64,000 bases of DNA from Gibbula magus (GCA_936450465.1 OW388296.1:17464526-17528525); one strand, 5' to 3'. Counted from the stretch's first letter, positions 18,413-32,840 are shown. Notes: generated from the letters alone by a model not told the origin. Made by a program: numbers and translations.

Positions 18413-21400
18413 ATTGCTTAGAGATCATGACCCTTGACGTGTCCCTATTGGTGAAGTAAGGGGCGATGGTTATACAACCTTGACGTGCAACTATTGGTGA
18501 AGTAAGGGGTGATGGTTATACAACCTTGACGTGTCCCTGTTGATGAAGTAAGGGGTGATGGTTATACAACCTTGACGTGCCCCTATTGGTGAAGTAAGGG
18601 GTGATGGTTATACAACCTTGACGTGTCCCCATTGGTGAAGTAAGGGGTGATGGTTGTACAACCTTGACCTTTCCCTATTGGTGAAGTAAGGGGTGAGTGT
18701 TATACAACCTTAACGTGCCCCTTTTGGTGAAGTAAGGGGTGGTGGTTATACAACCTTGACGTGTCCCTATTGGTGAAGTAAGGGGTGATGGTTATACAAC
18801 CTTGACGTGCCCCTATTGGTGAAGTAATGGGTGATGGTTATACAACCTTGACGTGCCCCTATTGTTGAAGTAAGGGGTGATGGTTATACAACCTTGACGT
18901 GTCCCTTTTGGTGAAGTAAGGGGTGATGGTTATACAACCTTAACGTGCCCCTTTTGGTGAAGAAAGGGGTCATGGTTATACAACCTTGACGTGCCCCTAT
19001 TGGTGAAGTAAGGGGTGATGGTTATACAACCTTGACGTGTCCCTATTGATGAAGTAAGGGGTGATGGTTATACAACCTTGACGTGCCCCTATTGGTGAAG
19101 TAAGGGGTGATGGTTATACAACCTTGACGTGCCCCTATTGGTGAAGTAAGGGGTGATGGTTATACAACCTTGACGTGTCCCTATTGGTGAAGTAAGGGGT
19201 GGTGGTTATACAACCTTGACGTGCCCCTATTGTTGAAGTAAGGGGTGGTGGTTATACAACCTTGACGTGCCTCTATTGGTGTAGTAAGGGGTGGTGGTTA
19301 TACAACCTTGACGTGCCCCTATTGTTGAAGTAAGGGGTGATGGTTATACAACCTTGACGTGTCCCCATTGGTGAAGTAAGGGGTGATGGTTATACAACCT
19401 TAACGTGCCCCTTTTGGTGAAGTAAGGGATGGTGGTTATAGAACCTTAACGTGCCTTTATTGGTGAAGTAAGGGGTGATGGTTATACAACCTTGACGTGT
19501 CCCTATTGGTGAAGTAAGGGTTGGTGGTTATACAACCTTGACGTGTCCCTATTGGTGAAGTAAGGGGTGACGGTTATACAACCTTGACGTGCCCCTATTG
19601 TTGAAGTAAGGGGTGGTGGTTATACAACCTTAACGTGCCCCTATTGGTGAAGTAAGGGTTGATGGTTATACAACCTTGATGTGTCCCTATTGGTGAAGTA
19701 AGGGGTGACGGTTATACAACCTTGACGTGCCCCTATTGTTGAAGTAAGGGGTGGTGGTTATACAACCTTGACGTGCCCCTATTGGTGAAGTAAGGGTTGA
19801 TGGTTATACAACCTTGACGTGTCCCTATTGGTGAAGTAAGGGGTGACGGTTATACAACCTTGACGTGCCCCTATTGTTGAAGTAAGGGGTGGTGGTTATA
19901 CAACCTTGACGTGCCCCTATTGGTGAAGTAAGGGGTGATGGTTATACAACCTTGATGTGTCCCTATTGGTGAAGTAAGGGGTGATGGTTATACAACCTTG
20001 ACGTGTCCCTATTGGTGAAGTAAGGGGTGATGGTTATACAACCTTGACGTGTCCCCATTGGTGAAGTAAGGGGTGATGGTTATACAACCTTAACGTGCCC
20101 CTTTTGGTGAAGTAAGGGATGGTGGTTATAGAACCTTAACGTGCCTTTATTGGTGAAGTAAGGGGTGATGGTTATACAACCTTGACGTGCCCCTTTTGGT
20201 GAAGTAAGGGGTGGTGGTTATACAACCTTGACGTGTCCCTATTGGTGAAGTAAGGGGTGATGGTTATACAAAATTGACGTGCCTTTATTGGTGAAGTAAG
20301 GGGTGATGGTTATACAACCTTGACGTGCCTTTATTGGTGAAGTAAGGGGTGATGGTTATACAACCTTAACGTGCCCCTTTTGGTGAAGTAAGGGGTGATG
20401 GTTATACAACCTTGACGTGCCTTTATTGGTGAAGTAAGGGGTGATGGTTATACAACCTTGACGTGTCCCTATTGGTGAAGTAAGGGGTGATGGTTATACA
20501 ACCTTAACGTGCCCCTTTTGGTGAAGTAAGGGGTGGTGGTTATACAACCTTGATGTGTCCCTATTGGTGAAGTAAGGGGTGGTGGTTATACAACCTTGAC
20601 GTGTCCCTATTGGTGAAGTAAGGGGTGGTGGTTATACAACCTTGACGTGCCCCTATTGGTGAAGTAAGGGGTGGTGGTTATACAACCTTGACGTGTCCCT
20701 ATTGGTGAAGTAAGGGGTGGTGGTTATACAACCTTGACGTGTCCCCAATGATGAAGTAAGGGGTGGTGGTTATACAGCCTTAACGTGCCCCTATTGGTGA
20801 AGTAAGGGGTGGTGGTTATACAACCTTGACGTGCCCCTATTGGTGAAGTAAGGGGTGGTGGTTATACAACCTTGACGTGTCCCTATTGGTGAAGTAAGGG
20901 GTGATGGTTATACAACCTTGACGTGTCCCTATTGGTGAAGTAAGGGGTGATGGTTATACAAAATAGACGTGTCCCTATTGGTGAAGTAAGGGGTGATGGT
21001 TATACAACCTTGATGTGTCCCTATTGGTGAAGTAAGGGGTGATGGTTATACAACCTTGACGTGCCCCTATTGGTGAAGTAAGGGGTGATGGTTATACAAC
21101 CTTAACGTGCCCCTATTGGTGAAGTAAGGGGTGGTGGTTATACAACCTTGATGTGCCCCTATTGTTGAAATAAGGGGTGGTGGTTATACAACCTTGATGT
21201 GCCCCTATTGTTGAAGTAAGGGGTGATGGTTATACAAGCTTGACGTGCCCCTATTGGTGAGGTAAGGGGTGGTGGTTATTCAACCTTGACGTGTCCCTAT
21301 TGGTGAATTAAGGGGTAATGGTTATACAACCTAGACGTGCCCCTATTGGTGAAGGAAGGGGTGGTGGTTATACAACCTTGACGCGCCCCTATTGTTGAAG

Positions 21401-23770
21401 TAAGGGGTGGTGGTTATACAGCCTTGACGTGCCCCTATTGGTGAAGTAAGGGGTGGTGGTTAAACAACCTTCACGTGTCCCTATTGGTGAAGTAAGGGGT
21501 GATGGTTAAACAACCTTGACGTGCCCCTATTGTTGAAGTAAGGGGTGATGGTTATACAACCTTGACGTGCCCCTATTGGTGAAGTAAGGGGTGATGGTTA
21601 TACAACCTTGACGTGTCCCCATTGGTGAAGTAAGGGGTGATGGTTATGCAACCTTAACGTGCCCCTTTTGGTGAAGTAAGGGGTGATGGTTATACAACCT
21701 TGACGTGCCTCTATTGGTGAAGTAAGGGGTGGTTATACAACCTTGACGTGTCCCTATTGGTGAAGTAAGGGGTGATGGTTATACAACCTTGACGTGCCCC
21801 TTTTGGTGAAGTAAGGTGTGGTGGTTATACAACCTTGACGTGCCCCTATTGTTGAAGTAAGGGGTGATGGTTATACAACCTTGACGTGCCCCTATTGGTG
21901 AAGTAAGGGGTGATGGTTATACAATCTTCACGTGTCCCCATTGGTGAAGTAAGGGGTGATGGTTATACAACCTTAACGTGCCCCTATTGGTGAAGTAAGG
22001 GATGATGGTTATACAACCTTGACGTGTCCCCATTGGTGAAGTAAGGGGTGGTGGTTATACAACCTTGACGTGCCCCTATTGGTGAAGTAAGGGGTGGTGG
22101 TTATACAATCTTGACGTGTCCCTATTGGTGAAGTAAGGGGTGATGGTTATACAACCTTGACGTGTCCCCATTGGTGAAGTAAGGGGTGATGGTTATACAA
22201 CCTTAACGTGCCCCTTTTGGTGAAGTAAGGGGTGATGGTCAACAACCTTAACGTGCCCCTTTTGGTGAAGTAAGGGGTGATGGTTATACAACCTTGACGT
22301 GCCCCTGTTGGTGAAGGAAGGGTTGGTGGTTATACAACCTTGACGTGCCCCTATTGGTGAAGTAAGGGTTGGTGGTTATACAACCTCGACGTGCCCCTAT
22401 TGGTGAAAGTAAGGGGTGGTGGTTATACAACCTTGACGTGCCCCTATTGTTGAAGTAAGGGGTGATGGTTATACAACCTTGACGTGCCCCTATTGGTGAA
22501 GTAAGGGGTGATGGTTATACAACCTTGACGTGTCCCCATTGGTGAAGTAAGGGGTGATGGTTATACAACCTTAACGTGTCCCTTTTGGTGAAGTAAGGGG
22601 TGGTGGTTATACAATCTTGACGTGTCCCCATTGGTGAAGTAAGGGGTGATGGTTATACAACCTTAACGTGCCCCTTTTGGTGAAGTAAGGGGGTGATGGT
22701 TTTACAACCTTAACGTGCCCCTTTTGGTGAAGTAAGGGGTGATGGTTATACAACCTTGACGTGCCCCTATTGGTGAAGTAAGGAGTGGTGGTTATACAAT
22801 ATTGACGTGTCCCCATTGGTGAAGTAAGGGGTGATGGTTATACAACCTTAACGTGCCCCTTTTGGTGAAGTAAGGGGTGATGGTTATACAACCTTGACGT
22901 GCCCCTATTGGTGAAGTAAGGGGTGATGGTTATACAACCTTGACGTGTCCCTATTGGTGAAGTAAGGGGTGGTGGTTATACAACCTTGACGTGCCCCTAT
23001 TGGTGAAGTAAGGGGGTGATGGTTATACAACCTTGACGTGTCCCCATTGGTGAAGTAAGGGGTGATGGTTATACAACCTAGACGTGTCCCTTTTGGTGAA
23101 GTAAGGGGGTGATGGTTTTACAACCTTAACGTGCCCCTTTTGGTGAAGTAAGGGGTGATGGTTATACAACCTTGACGTGCCCCTATTGTTGAAGTAAGGG
23201 GTGATGGTTATACAACCTTGACGTGTCCCTATTGGTGAAGTAAGGGGTGATGGTTATACAACCTTGACGTGCCCCTATTGGTGAAGTAAGGGTTGGTGGT
23301 TATACAACCTTGACGTGTCCCCGTTGGTGAAGTAAGGGGTGATGGTTATACAACCTTAACGTGCCCCTTTTGGTGAAGTAAGGGGGTGATGGTTTTACAA
23401 CCTTAACGTGCCCCTTTTGGTGAAGTAAGGGGTGATGGTTATACAACCTTGAAGTGCCCCTATTGGTGAAGTAAGGAGTGGTGGTTATACAATATTGACG
23501 TGTCCCCATTGGTGAAGTAAGGGGTGATGGTTATACAACCTTAACGTGTCCCTATTGGTGAAGTAAGGGGTGATGGTTATACAACCTTGATGTGTCCCTA
23601 TTGGTGAAGTAAGGGGTTGTGGTTATACAACCTTGACGTGTCCCTATTGGTGAAGTAAGGGGTGATGGTTATACAACCTTGACGTGCCCCTATTGGTGAA
23701 GTAAGGGTTGGTGGTTATACAACCTTGACGTGCCCCTATTGGTGAAGTAAGGGGTGGTGGTTATACAACC

Positions 23771-24840
23771 TTGACGTGCCCCTATTGTTGAAGTAAGGGG
23801 TGATGGTTATACAACCTTGACGTGTCCCTATTGGTGAAGTAAGGGGTGATGGTTATACAACCTTGACGTGCCCCTATTGGTGAAGTAAGGGTTGGTGGTT
23901 ATACAACCTTGACGTGCCCCTATTGGTGAAGAAAGGGGTGATGGTTATACAACATTGACGTGCCCCTATTGGTGAAGTAAGGGGTGATGGTTATACAATC
24001 TTGACGTGTCCCTTTTGCTGAAGTAAGGGGTGATGGTTATACAACCTTGACTTGTCCCTTTTGGTGAAGTAAGGGGTGATGGTTATACAACCTTGACGTG
24101 TCCCTATTGGTGAAGTAAGGGGTGGTGGCTATACAACCTTGACGTGCCCCTATTGGTGAAGGAAGGGGTTGTGGTTATACAACCTTGACGTGTCCCTATT
24201 GGTGAAGTAAGGGGTGGTGGTTATACAACCTTGACGTGCCCCTATTGGTGAAGTAAGGGGTGGTGGTTATACAACCTTGATGTGTCCCTATTGCTGAAGT
24301 AAGGGGGAATGGTTATACAACCTTAACGTGCCCCTATTGGTGAACTAAGGGGTGGTGGTTATACAACCTTGACGTGCCCCTATTGGTGAAGTAAGGGGTG
24401 ATGGTTATACAACCTTGACGTGCCCCTATTGGTGAAGTAAGGGGTGGTGGTTATACAACCTTGACGTGCCCCTATTGTTGAAGTAAGGGGTGATGGTTAT
24501 ACAACCTTGACGTGTCCCTATTGGTGAAGTAAGGGGTGATGGTTATACAACCTTGACGTGCCCCTATTGGTGAAGTAAGGGTTGGTGATTATACAACCTT
24601 GACGTGCCCCTATTGGTGAAGAAAGGGGTGATGGTTATACAACATTGACGTGCCCCTATTGGTGAAGTAAGGGGTGATGGTTATACAATCTTGACGTGTC
24701 CCTTTTGCTGAAGTAAGGGGTGATGGTTATACAACCTTGACTTGTCCCTTTTGGTGAAGTAAGGGGTGATGGTTATACAACCATGACGTGTCCCTAATGT
24801 TGAAGTAAGGGGTTGTGGTTATACAACCTTGACGTGTCCC
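23771..24840. repeat. 15-unit (690-bp) tandem duplication inside the array
   Basis: Rare variants recur exactly 690 bp apart. AACATTGACG is at 23951 and 24641, and the CTATTGTTG unit is at 23771 and 24461. The runs between share the same order of variants, including GAAGAAAGG, CTTTTGCTG and GACTTGTCC. A linked marker (GATG...TTGCTG then GGGGGAATGG) recurs at 24277, 24921 and 25519, spaced 14 and 13 units. Confidence 0.75.
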
Positions 24841-26792
24841 TATTGGTGAAGTAAGGGGTGGTGGTTATACAACCTTGACGTGCCCCTATTGGTGAAGTAA
24901 GGGGTGGTGGTTATACAACCTTGATGTGTCCCTATTGCTGAAGTAAGGGGGAATGGTTATACAACCTTAACGTGCCCCTATTGGTGAACTAAGGGGTGGT
25001 GGTTATACAACCTTGACGTGCCCCTATTGGTGAAGTAAGGGGTGATGGTTATACAACCTTGACGTGTCCCTATTGGTGAAGTAAGGGGTGATGGTTATAC
25101 AACCTAGACGTGTCCCCATTGGTGAAGTAAGGGGTGATGATTATACAACCTTAACGTGCCCCTTTTGGTGAAGTAAGGGATGGTGGTTATAGAATCTTGA
25201 TGTGTCCCCATTGGTGAAGTAAGGGGTGATGGTTATACAACCTTAACGTGCCCCTTTTGATGAAGTAACGGGTGATGGTTATACAACCTTGACGTGCCCC
25301 TATTGGTGAAGTAAGGGGTGGTGGTTATACCATCTTGACGTGTCCCTATTGGCGAAGTAAGGGGTGGTGGTTATACAACCTAGACGTGTCCCCATTGTTG
25401 AAGTAAGGGGTGGTGGGTATACAATCTTGACGTGCCCCTATTGGTGAAGTAAGGGGTGGTGGTTATACAACCTTGACGTGCCCCTATTGGTGAAGTAAGG
25501 GGTGATGGTTATACAACCTTGATGTGTCCCTATTGCTGAAGTAAGGGGGAATGGTTATACAACCTTAACGTGCCCCTATTGGTGAACTAAGGGGTAGTGG
25601 TTATACAACCTTGACGTGTCCCCATTGGTGAAGTAAGGGGTGATGGTTATACAACCTTTACGTGCCCCTTTTGGTGAAGTAAGGGGTGATGGTTATACAA
25701 CCTTAACGTGCCCCTATTGGTGAAGTAAGGGGTGGTGGTTATACAACCTTGACATGCCCCTATTGTTGAAGTAAGGGGTGGTGGTTATACAACCTTGACG
25801 TGCCTCTATTGGTGAAGTAAGGGGTGATGGTTAGACCACCTAGACGTGCCCCTATTGGTGAAGGAAGGGGTGGTGGTTATACAACCTTGACGCGCCCCTA
25901 TTGTTGAAGTAAGGGGTGGTGGTTATACAATCTTGACGTGCCCCTATTGGTGAAGTAAGGGGTGGTGGTTAAACAACCTTGACGTGTCCCTATTGGTGAA
26001 GTAAGGGGTGATGGTTAAACAACCTTGACGTGCCCCTATTGTTGAAGTAAGGGGTGATGGTTATACAACCTTGACGTGCCCCTATTGGTGAAGTAAGGGG
26101 TGATGGTTATACAACCTTTACGTGTCCCCATTGGTGAAGTAAGGGGTGATGGTTATGCAACCTTAACGTGCCCCTTTTGGTGAAGTAAGGGGTGATGGTC
26201 ATACAACCTTGACGTGCCTCTATTGGTGAAGTAAGGGGTGGTTATACAACCTTGACGTGTCGCTATTGGTGAAGTAAGGGGTGGTGGTTATACAACCTTG
26301 ACGTGCCCCTATTGGTGAAGTAAGGGGTGATGGTTATACAACCTTGACGTGCCCCTATTGGTGAAGTAGGGGTGATGGTTATACAACCTTGACGTGCCCC
26401 TTTTGGTGAAGTAAGGTGTGGTGGTTATACAACCTTGACGTGCCCCTATTGGTGAAGTAGGGGTGATGGTTATACAACCTTGACGTGTCCCTATTGTTGA
26501 AGTAAGGGGTGGTGGTTATACAACCTTGACGTGCCCCTATTGGTGAAGTAGGGGTGATGGTTATACAACCTTGACGTGTCCCTATTGTTGAAGTAAGGGG
26601 TGGTGGTTATACAACCTTGACGTGGCCCTTTTGGTGAAGTAAGGGGTGATTGTTATACAACCTTGACGTGTCCCTTTTGGTGAAGTAAGGGGTGATGGTT
26701 ATACAATATTGACGTGTCCCTATTTGTGAAGTAAGGGGTGGTTTTTATACAATATTGACGTGTCCCTATTGGTGAAGTAAGGGTGGTGGTTA

Positions 26793-29036
26793 TACAACCT
26801 TGACGTGCCCCTATTGGTGAAGTAAGGGGTGATGGTTATACAACCTTGACGTGTCCCTATTGGTGAAGTAAGGGGTGATGGTTATACAACCTTAACGTGT
26901 CCCCATTGGTGAAGTAAGGGGTGATGGTTATACAACCTTGACGTGTCCCTTTTGGTGAAGTAAGGGGTGATGGTTATACAACCTTGACGTGCCCCTAATG
27001 TTGAAGTAAGGGGTTGTGGTTATACAACCTTGACGTGTCCCTATTGGTGAAGTAAGGGGTGGTGGTTATACAACCTTAACGTGCCCCTATTGGTGAACTA
27101 AGGCGTGGTGGTTATACAACCTTGACGTGCCCCTTTTGGTGAAGTAAGGGGTGGTGGTTATACCATCTTGACGTGTCGCTATTGGTGAAGTAAGGGGTGA
27201 TGGTTAACAACCTTGGCGTGTCCCTATTGGTGAAGTAAGGGGTGATGGTTATACAACCTTGACGTGTCCCCATTGGTGAAGTAAGGGGTGATGGTTATAC
27301 AACCTTAACGTGCCCCTTTTGGTGAAGTAAGGGATGGTGGTTATAGAACCTTGATGTGTCCCTATTGGTGAAGTAAGGGGTGGTATTTATACAACCTTGA
27401 CGTGTCCCTATTGGTGAAGCAAGGGGTGATGGTTATACAACCTTGATGTGTCCCTATTGGTGAAGTAAGGGGTGGTGGTTATACAACCTTGACGTGTCCC
27501 TATTGGTGAAGTAAGGGGTGGTGGTTATACAACCTTGACATGCCCCTATTGGTGAAGTAAGGGGTGGTGGTTATACAATCTTGACGTGTCCCTATTGGTG
27601 AAGTAAGGGGTGACGGTTATACAACCTTGACGTGCCCCTATTGGTGAAGTAAGGGGTGATGGTTATACAACCTTGACGTGTCCCTATTGGTGAAGTAAGG
27701 GGTGATGGTTATACAACCTTGACGTGTCCCCATTGGTGAAGTAAGGGGTGATGGTTATACAACCTTGACGTGTCCCTTTTGGTGAAGTAAGGGGTGATGG
27801 TTATACAACCTTGACGTGCCCCTAATGTTGAAGTAAGGGGTTGTGGTTATAGAACCTTGATATGTCCCTATTGGTGAAGTAAGGGGTGGTGGTTATACAA
27901 CCTTGACGTGCCCCTATTGGTGAAGTAAGGGGTGATGGTTATACAACCTTGACGTGCCCCTATTGGTGAAGTAAGGGGTGATGGTTATACAACCTTGACG
28001 TGTCCCTATTGGTGAAGTAAGGGGTGATGGTTATACAACCTTAACGTGTCCCCATTGGTGAAGTAAGGGGTGATGGTTATACAACCTTGACGTGTCCCTT
28101 TTGGTGAAGTAAGGGGTGATGGTTATACAACCTTGACGTGCCCCTAATGTTGAAGTAAGGGGTTGTGGTTATACAACCTTGACGTGTCCCTATTGGTGAA
28201 GTAAGGGGTGGTGGTTATACAACCTTAACGTGCCCCTATTGGTGAACTAAGGCGTGGTGGTTATACAACCTTGACGTGCCCCTTTTGGTGAAGTAAGGGG
28301 TGGTGGTTATACCATCTTGACGTGTCGCTATTGGTGAAGTAAGGGGTGATGGTTAACAACCTTGGCGTGTCCCTATTGGTGAAGTAAGGGGTGATGGTTA
28401 TACAACCTTGACGTGTCCCCATTGGTGAAGTAAGGGGTGATGGTTATACAACCTTAACGTGCCCCTTTTGGTGAAGTAAGGGATGGTGGTTATAGAACCT
28501 TGATGTGTCCCTATTGGTGAAGTAAGGGGTGGTATTTATACAACCTTGACGTGTCCCTATTGGTGAAGCAAGGGGTGATGGTTATACAACCTTGATGTGT
28601 CCCTATTGGTGAAGTAAGGGGTGGTGGTTATACAACCTTGACGTGTCCCTATTGGTGAAGTAAGGGGTGGTGGTTATACAACCTTGACATGCCCCTATTG
28701 GTGAAGTAAGGGGTGGTGGTTATACAATCTTGACGTGTCCCTATTGGTGAAGTAAGGGGTGACGGTTATACAACCTTGACGTGCCCCTATTGGTGAAGTA
28801 AGGGGTGATGGTTATACAACCTTGACGTGTCCCTATTGGTGAAGTAAGGGGTGATGGTTATACAACCTTGACGTGTCCCCATTGGTGAAGTAAGGGGTGA
28901 TGGTTATACAACCTTGACGTGTCCCTTTTGGTGAAGTAAGGGGTGATGGTTATACAACCTTGACGTGCCCCTAATGTTGAAGTAAGGGGTTGTGGTTATA
29001 GAACCTTGATATGTCCCTATTGGTGAAGTAAGGGGT
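26793..29036. repeat. 25-unit (1149-bp) tandem duplication inside the array
   Basis: The unusual unit with GGTTAACAACC and TTGGCG occurs at 27202 and 28351, 1149 bp apart (25 x 46 minus its own 1-bp deletion). Flanking rare markers agree in order in both copies: CCTAATGTTG, GAACTAAGGCG, ACCATC, GTCGCTATT, GGTATTTATA, GAAGCAAGG and GATATGTCC. I see near-identity from about 26793 to 27890 against about 27942 to 29036. A more diverged relative lies at about 30300-30600. Confidence 0.85.
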
Positions 29037-30660
29037 GATGCTTATACAACCTTGACGTGCCCCTATTGGTGAAGTAAGGGGTGATGGTTAAACAACCTTG
29101 ACGTGTCCCTATTGTTGAAGTAAGGGGTGATGGTTATACAACCTTAACGTGCCCCTATTGGTGAAGTAAGGGTTGGTGGTTATACAACCTTGACGTGTCC
29201 CTATTGATGAAGTAAGGGGTTGTGGTTATACAACCTTGACGTGTCCCTATTGGTGAAGGAAGGGGTGGTGGTTATACAACCTTGACGTGCCCCTATTGTT
29301 GAAGTAAGGGGTGGTGGTTATACAACCTTGACGTGCCCCTATTGGTGAAGTAAGGGGTGATGGTTAAACAACCTTGACGTGTCCCTATTGGTGAAGGAAG
29401 GGGTGGTGGTTATACAACCTTGACGTGCCCCTATTGGTGAAGTAAGGGGTGGTGGTTATACAACCTTGACGTGTCCCTATTGGTGAAGTAAGGGGTGGTG
29501 GTTATACAACCTTGACGTGTCCGTATTGGTGAAGTAAGGGGTGGTGGTTATACAATCTTGACGTGTCCCTATTGGTGAAGTAGGGGGTGACGGTTATACA
29601 ACCTTGACGTGCCCCTATTGGTGAAGTAAGGGGTGATGGTTATACAACCTTGACGTGTCCCTATTGGTGAAGTAAGGGGTGATGGTTATACAACCTTGAC
29701 GTGTCCCCATTGGTGAAGTAAGGGGCGATGGTTATACAATCTTGACGTGTCCCTATTGTTGAAGTAAATGGTTGTTGTTATACAACCTTGACGTGCCCCT
29801 ATTGGTGAAGTAAGGGGTGATGGTTATACAACCTTGACGTGCCCCTATTGGTGAAGTAAGGGGTGGTGGTTATACAATATTGACGTGTCCCTATTGGTGA
29901 AGGAAGGGGTGGTGGTTATACAACCTTGACGTGCCCCTATTGGTGAAGTAAGGGGTGATGGTTATACAACCTTGACGTGTCCCTATTGGTGAAGTAAGGG
30001 GTGATGGTTATACAACCTTGACGTGTCCCTATTGGTGAAGTAAGGAGTGACGGTTATACAACCTTGACGTGCCCCTATTGTTGAAGTAAGGGGTGATGGT
30101 TATACAACCTTGACGTGCCCCTAATGTTGAAGTAAGGGGTTGTGGTTATACAACCTTGACGTGTCCCTATTGGTGAAGTAAGGGGTGGTGGTTATACAAC
30201 CTCGATGTGTCCCTATTGGTGAAGTAAGGGGGAATGGTTATACAACCTTAACGTGCCCCTATTGGTGAACTAAGGCGTGGTGGTTACACAACCTTAACGT
30301 GCCCCTTTTGGTGAAGTAAGGGGTGATGGTTAACAACCTTGACGTGTCCCTATTGGTGAAGTAAGGGGTGATGGTTATACAACCTTGACGTGTCCCCATT
30401 GGTGAAGTAAGGGGTGATGGTTATACAACCTTAACGTGCCCCTTTTGGTGAAGTAAGGGATGGTGGTTATAGAACCTTGATGTGTCCCTATTGGTGAAGT
30501 AAGGGGTGGTGGTTATACAACCTTGACGTGTCCCTATTGGTGAAGTAAGGGGTGATGGTTATACAACCTTGATGTGTCCCTATTGGTGAAGTAAGGGGTG
30601 GTGGTTATACAACCTTGACGTGTCCCTATTGGTGAAGTAAGGGGTAATGGTTATACAACC

Positions 30661-32840
30661 TTGATGTGTCCCTATTGGTGAAGTAAGGGGTGGTGGTTAT
30701 ACAACCTTGACGTGTCCCTATTGTTGAAGTAAGGGGTGATGGTTATACAACCTTGACGTGTCCCTATTGGTGAAGTTAGGGGTGATGGTTATACAACCTT
30801 GACGTGTCCCTATTGGTGAAGTAAGGGGTGGTGGTTATACAACCTTGACGTGTCCCTTTTGGTGAAGTAAGGGGTGGTGGTTATACAACCTTGACGTGCC
30901 CCTATTGATGAAGTAAGGGGTGATGGTTATACAACCTTGACGTGTCCCTATTGTTGAAGTAAGGGATGGTGGTTATATAACCTTGATGTGTCCCTATTGG
31001 TGAAGTAAGGGGTGGTGGTTATACAACCTTGACGTGCCCCTATTGGTGTAGTAAGGGGTTATGGTTATACAACCTTGACGTGCCCCTATTGGTGAAGGAA
31101 GGGGTGGTGGTTATACAAACTTGACGTGTCCCTATTGGTGAAGTAGGGGTGATGGTTATACAACCTTGACGTGTCCCTATTGGTGAAGTAAGGGGTGATG
31201 GTTATACAACCTTGACGTGCCCCTATTGGTGAAGTAAGGGGTGATGGTTATACAACCTTGACGTGTCCCTATTGGTGAAGTAAGGGGTGATGGTTAAACA
31301 ACCTTGACGTGTCCCTATTGTTGAAGTAAGGGGTGATGGTTATACAACCTTAACGTGCCCCTATTGGTGAAGTAAGGGTTGGTGGTTATACAACCTTGAT
31401 GTGTCCCTATTGATGAAGTAAGGGGTTGTGGTTATACAACCTTGACGTGTCCCTATTGGTGAAGTAAGGGGTGGTGGTTACACAACTTTGACGTGTCCCT
31501 ATTGGTGAAGTAAGGGGTGATGGTTATACAACCTTGACGTGCCCCTATTGGTGAAGTAAGGGGTGGTGGTTATACAACCTTGACGTGTCCCTATTGGTGA
31601 AGTAAGGGTGGTGGTTATACAACCTTGACGTGTCCCTATTGGTGAAGTAAGGGGTGGTGGTTATACAACCTTGACGTGTCCCTATTGGTGAAGTAAGGGG
31701 TGATGGTTATACAACCTTGACGTGCCCCTATTGGTGAAGTAAGGGGTGGTGGTTATACAACCTTGACGTGCCCCTATTGGTGTAGTAAGGGGTTATGGTT
31801 ATACAACCTTGATGTGTCCCTATTGGTGAAGTAAGGGGTGGTGGTTATACAACCTTGACGTGTCCCTATTGTTGAAGTAAGGGGTGATGGTTATACAACC
31901 TTGACGTGTCCCTATTGGTGAAGTTAGGGGTGATGGTTATACAACCTTGACGTGTCCCTATTGGTGAAGTAAGGGGTGGTGGTTATACAACCTTGACGTG
32001 TCCCTTTTGGTGAAGTAAGGGGTGGTGGTTATACAACCTTGACGTGTCCCTATTGTTGAAGTTAGGGGTGATGGTTATACAACCTTGACGTGTCCCTATT
32101 GGTGAAGTTAGGGGTGATGGTTATACAACCTTGACGTGTCCCTATTGGTGAAGTAAGGGGTGGTGGTTATACAACCTTGACGTGCCCCTATTGATGAAGT
32201 AAGGGGTGATGGTTATACAACCTTGACGTGTCCCTATTGTTGAAGTAAGGGATGGTGGTTATATAACCTTGATGTGTCCCTATTGGTGAAGTAAGGGGTG
32301 GTGGTTATACAACCTTGACGTGCCCCTATTGGTGTAGTAAGGGGTTATGGTTATACAACCTTGACGTGCCCCTATTGGTGAAGGAAGGGGTGGTGGTTAT
32401 ACAAACTTGACGTGTCCCTATTGGTGAAGTAGGGGTGATGGTTATACAACCTTGACGTGTCCCTATTGGTGAAGTAAGGGGCGATGGTTATACAACCTTG
32501 ACGTGCCCCTATTGGTGAAGTAAGGGGTGATGGTTATACAACCTTGACGTGTCCCTATTGGTGAAGTAAGGGGTGATGGTTAAACAACCTTGACGTGTCC
32601 CTATTGTTGAAGTAAGGGGTGATGGTTATACAACCTTGACGTGCCCCTATTGGTGAAGTAAGGGTTGGTGGTTATACAACCTTGATGTGTCCCTATTGAT
32701 GAAGTAAGGGGTTGTGGTTATACAACCTTGACGTGTCCCTATTGGTGAAGTAAGGGGTGGTGGTTACACAACTTTGACGTGTCCCTATTGGTGAAGTAAG
32801 GGGTGATGGTTATACAACCTTGATGTGTCGCTATTGGTGA
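30661..32840. repeat. Higher-order duplications of about 25 and 28 units
   Basis: The marker GGTGTAGTAAGGGGTTATGG is at 31045 and 32331, and CACAACTTTG is at 31481 and 32767. Both pairs are 1286 bp apart (28 x 46 minus two 1-bp deletions seen in the copy). A GAAGTTAGGGG marker is at about 30772 and 31920, 1148 bp apart. The duplications overlap, so this part has rearranged more than once. Confidence 0.7.

Noticed and set aside
22607..22816. Open frames within the 46-mer array (also 23300-23509 and 48396-48587, minus strand) giving repeated NHHPLLHQ peptides
   Set aside because: 46 is not a multiple of three and normal units contain TAG or TAA. These frames exist only where CTTTT/CCATT variants or 1-bp indels remove a stop, so they are by-products of the repeat.
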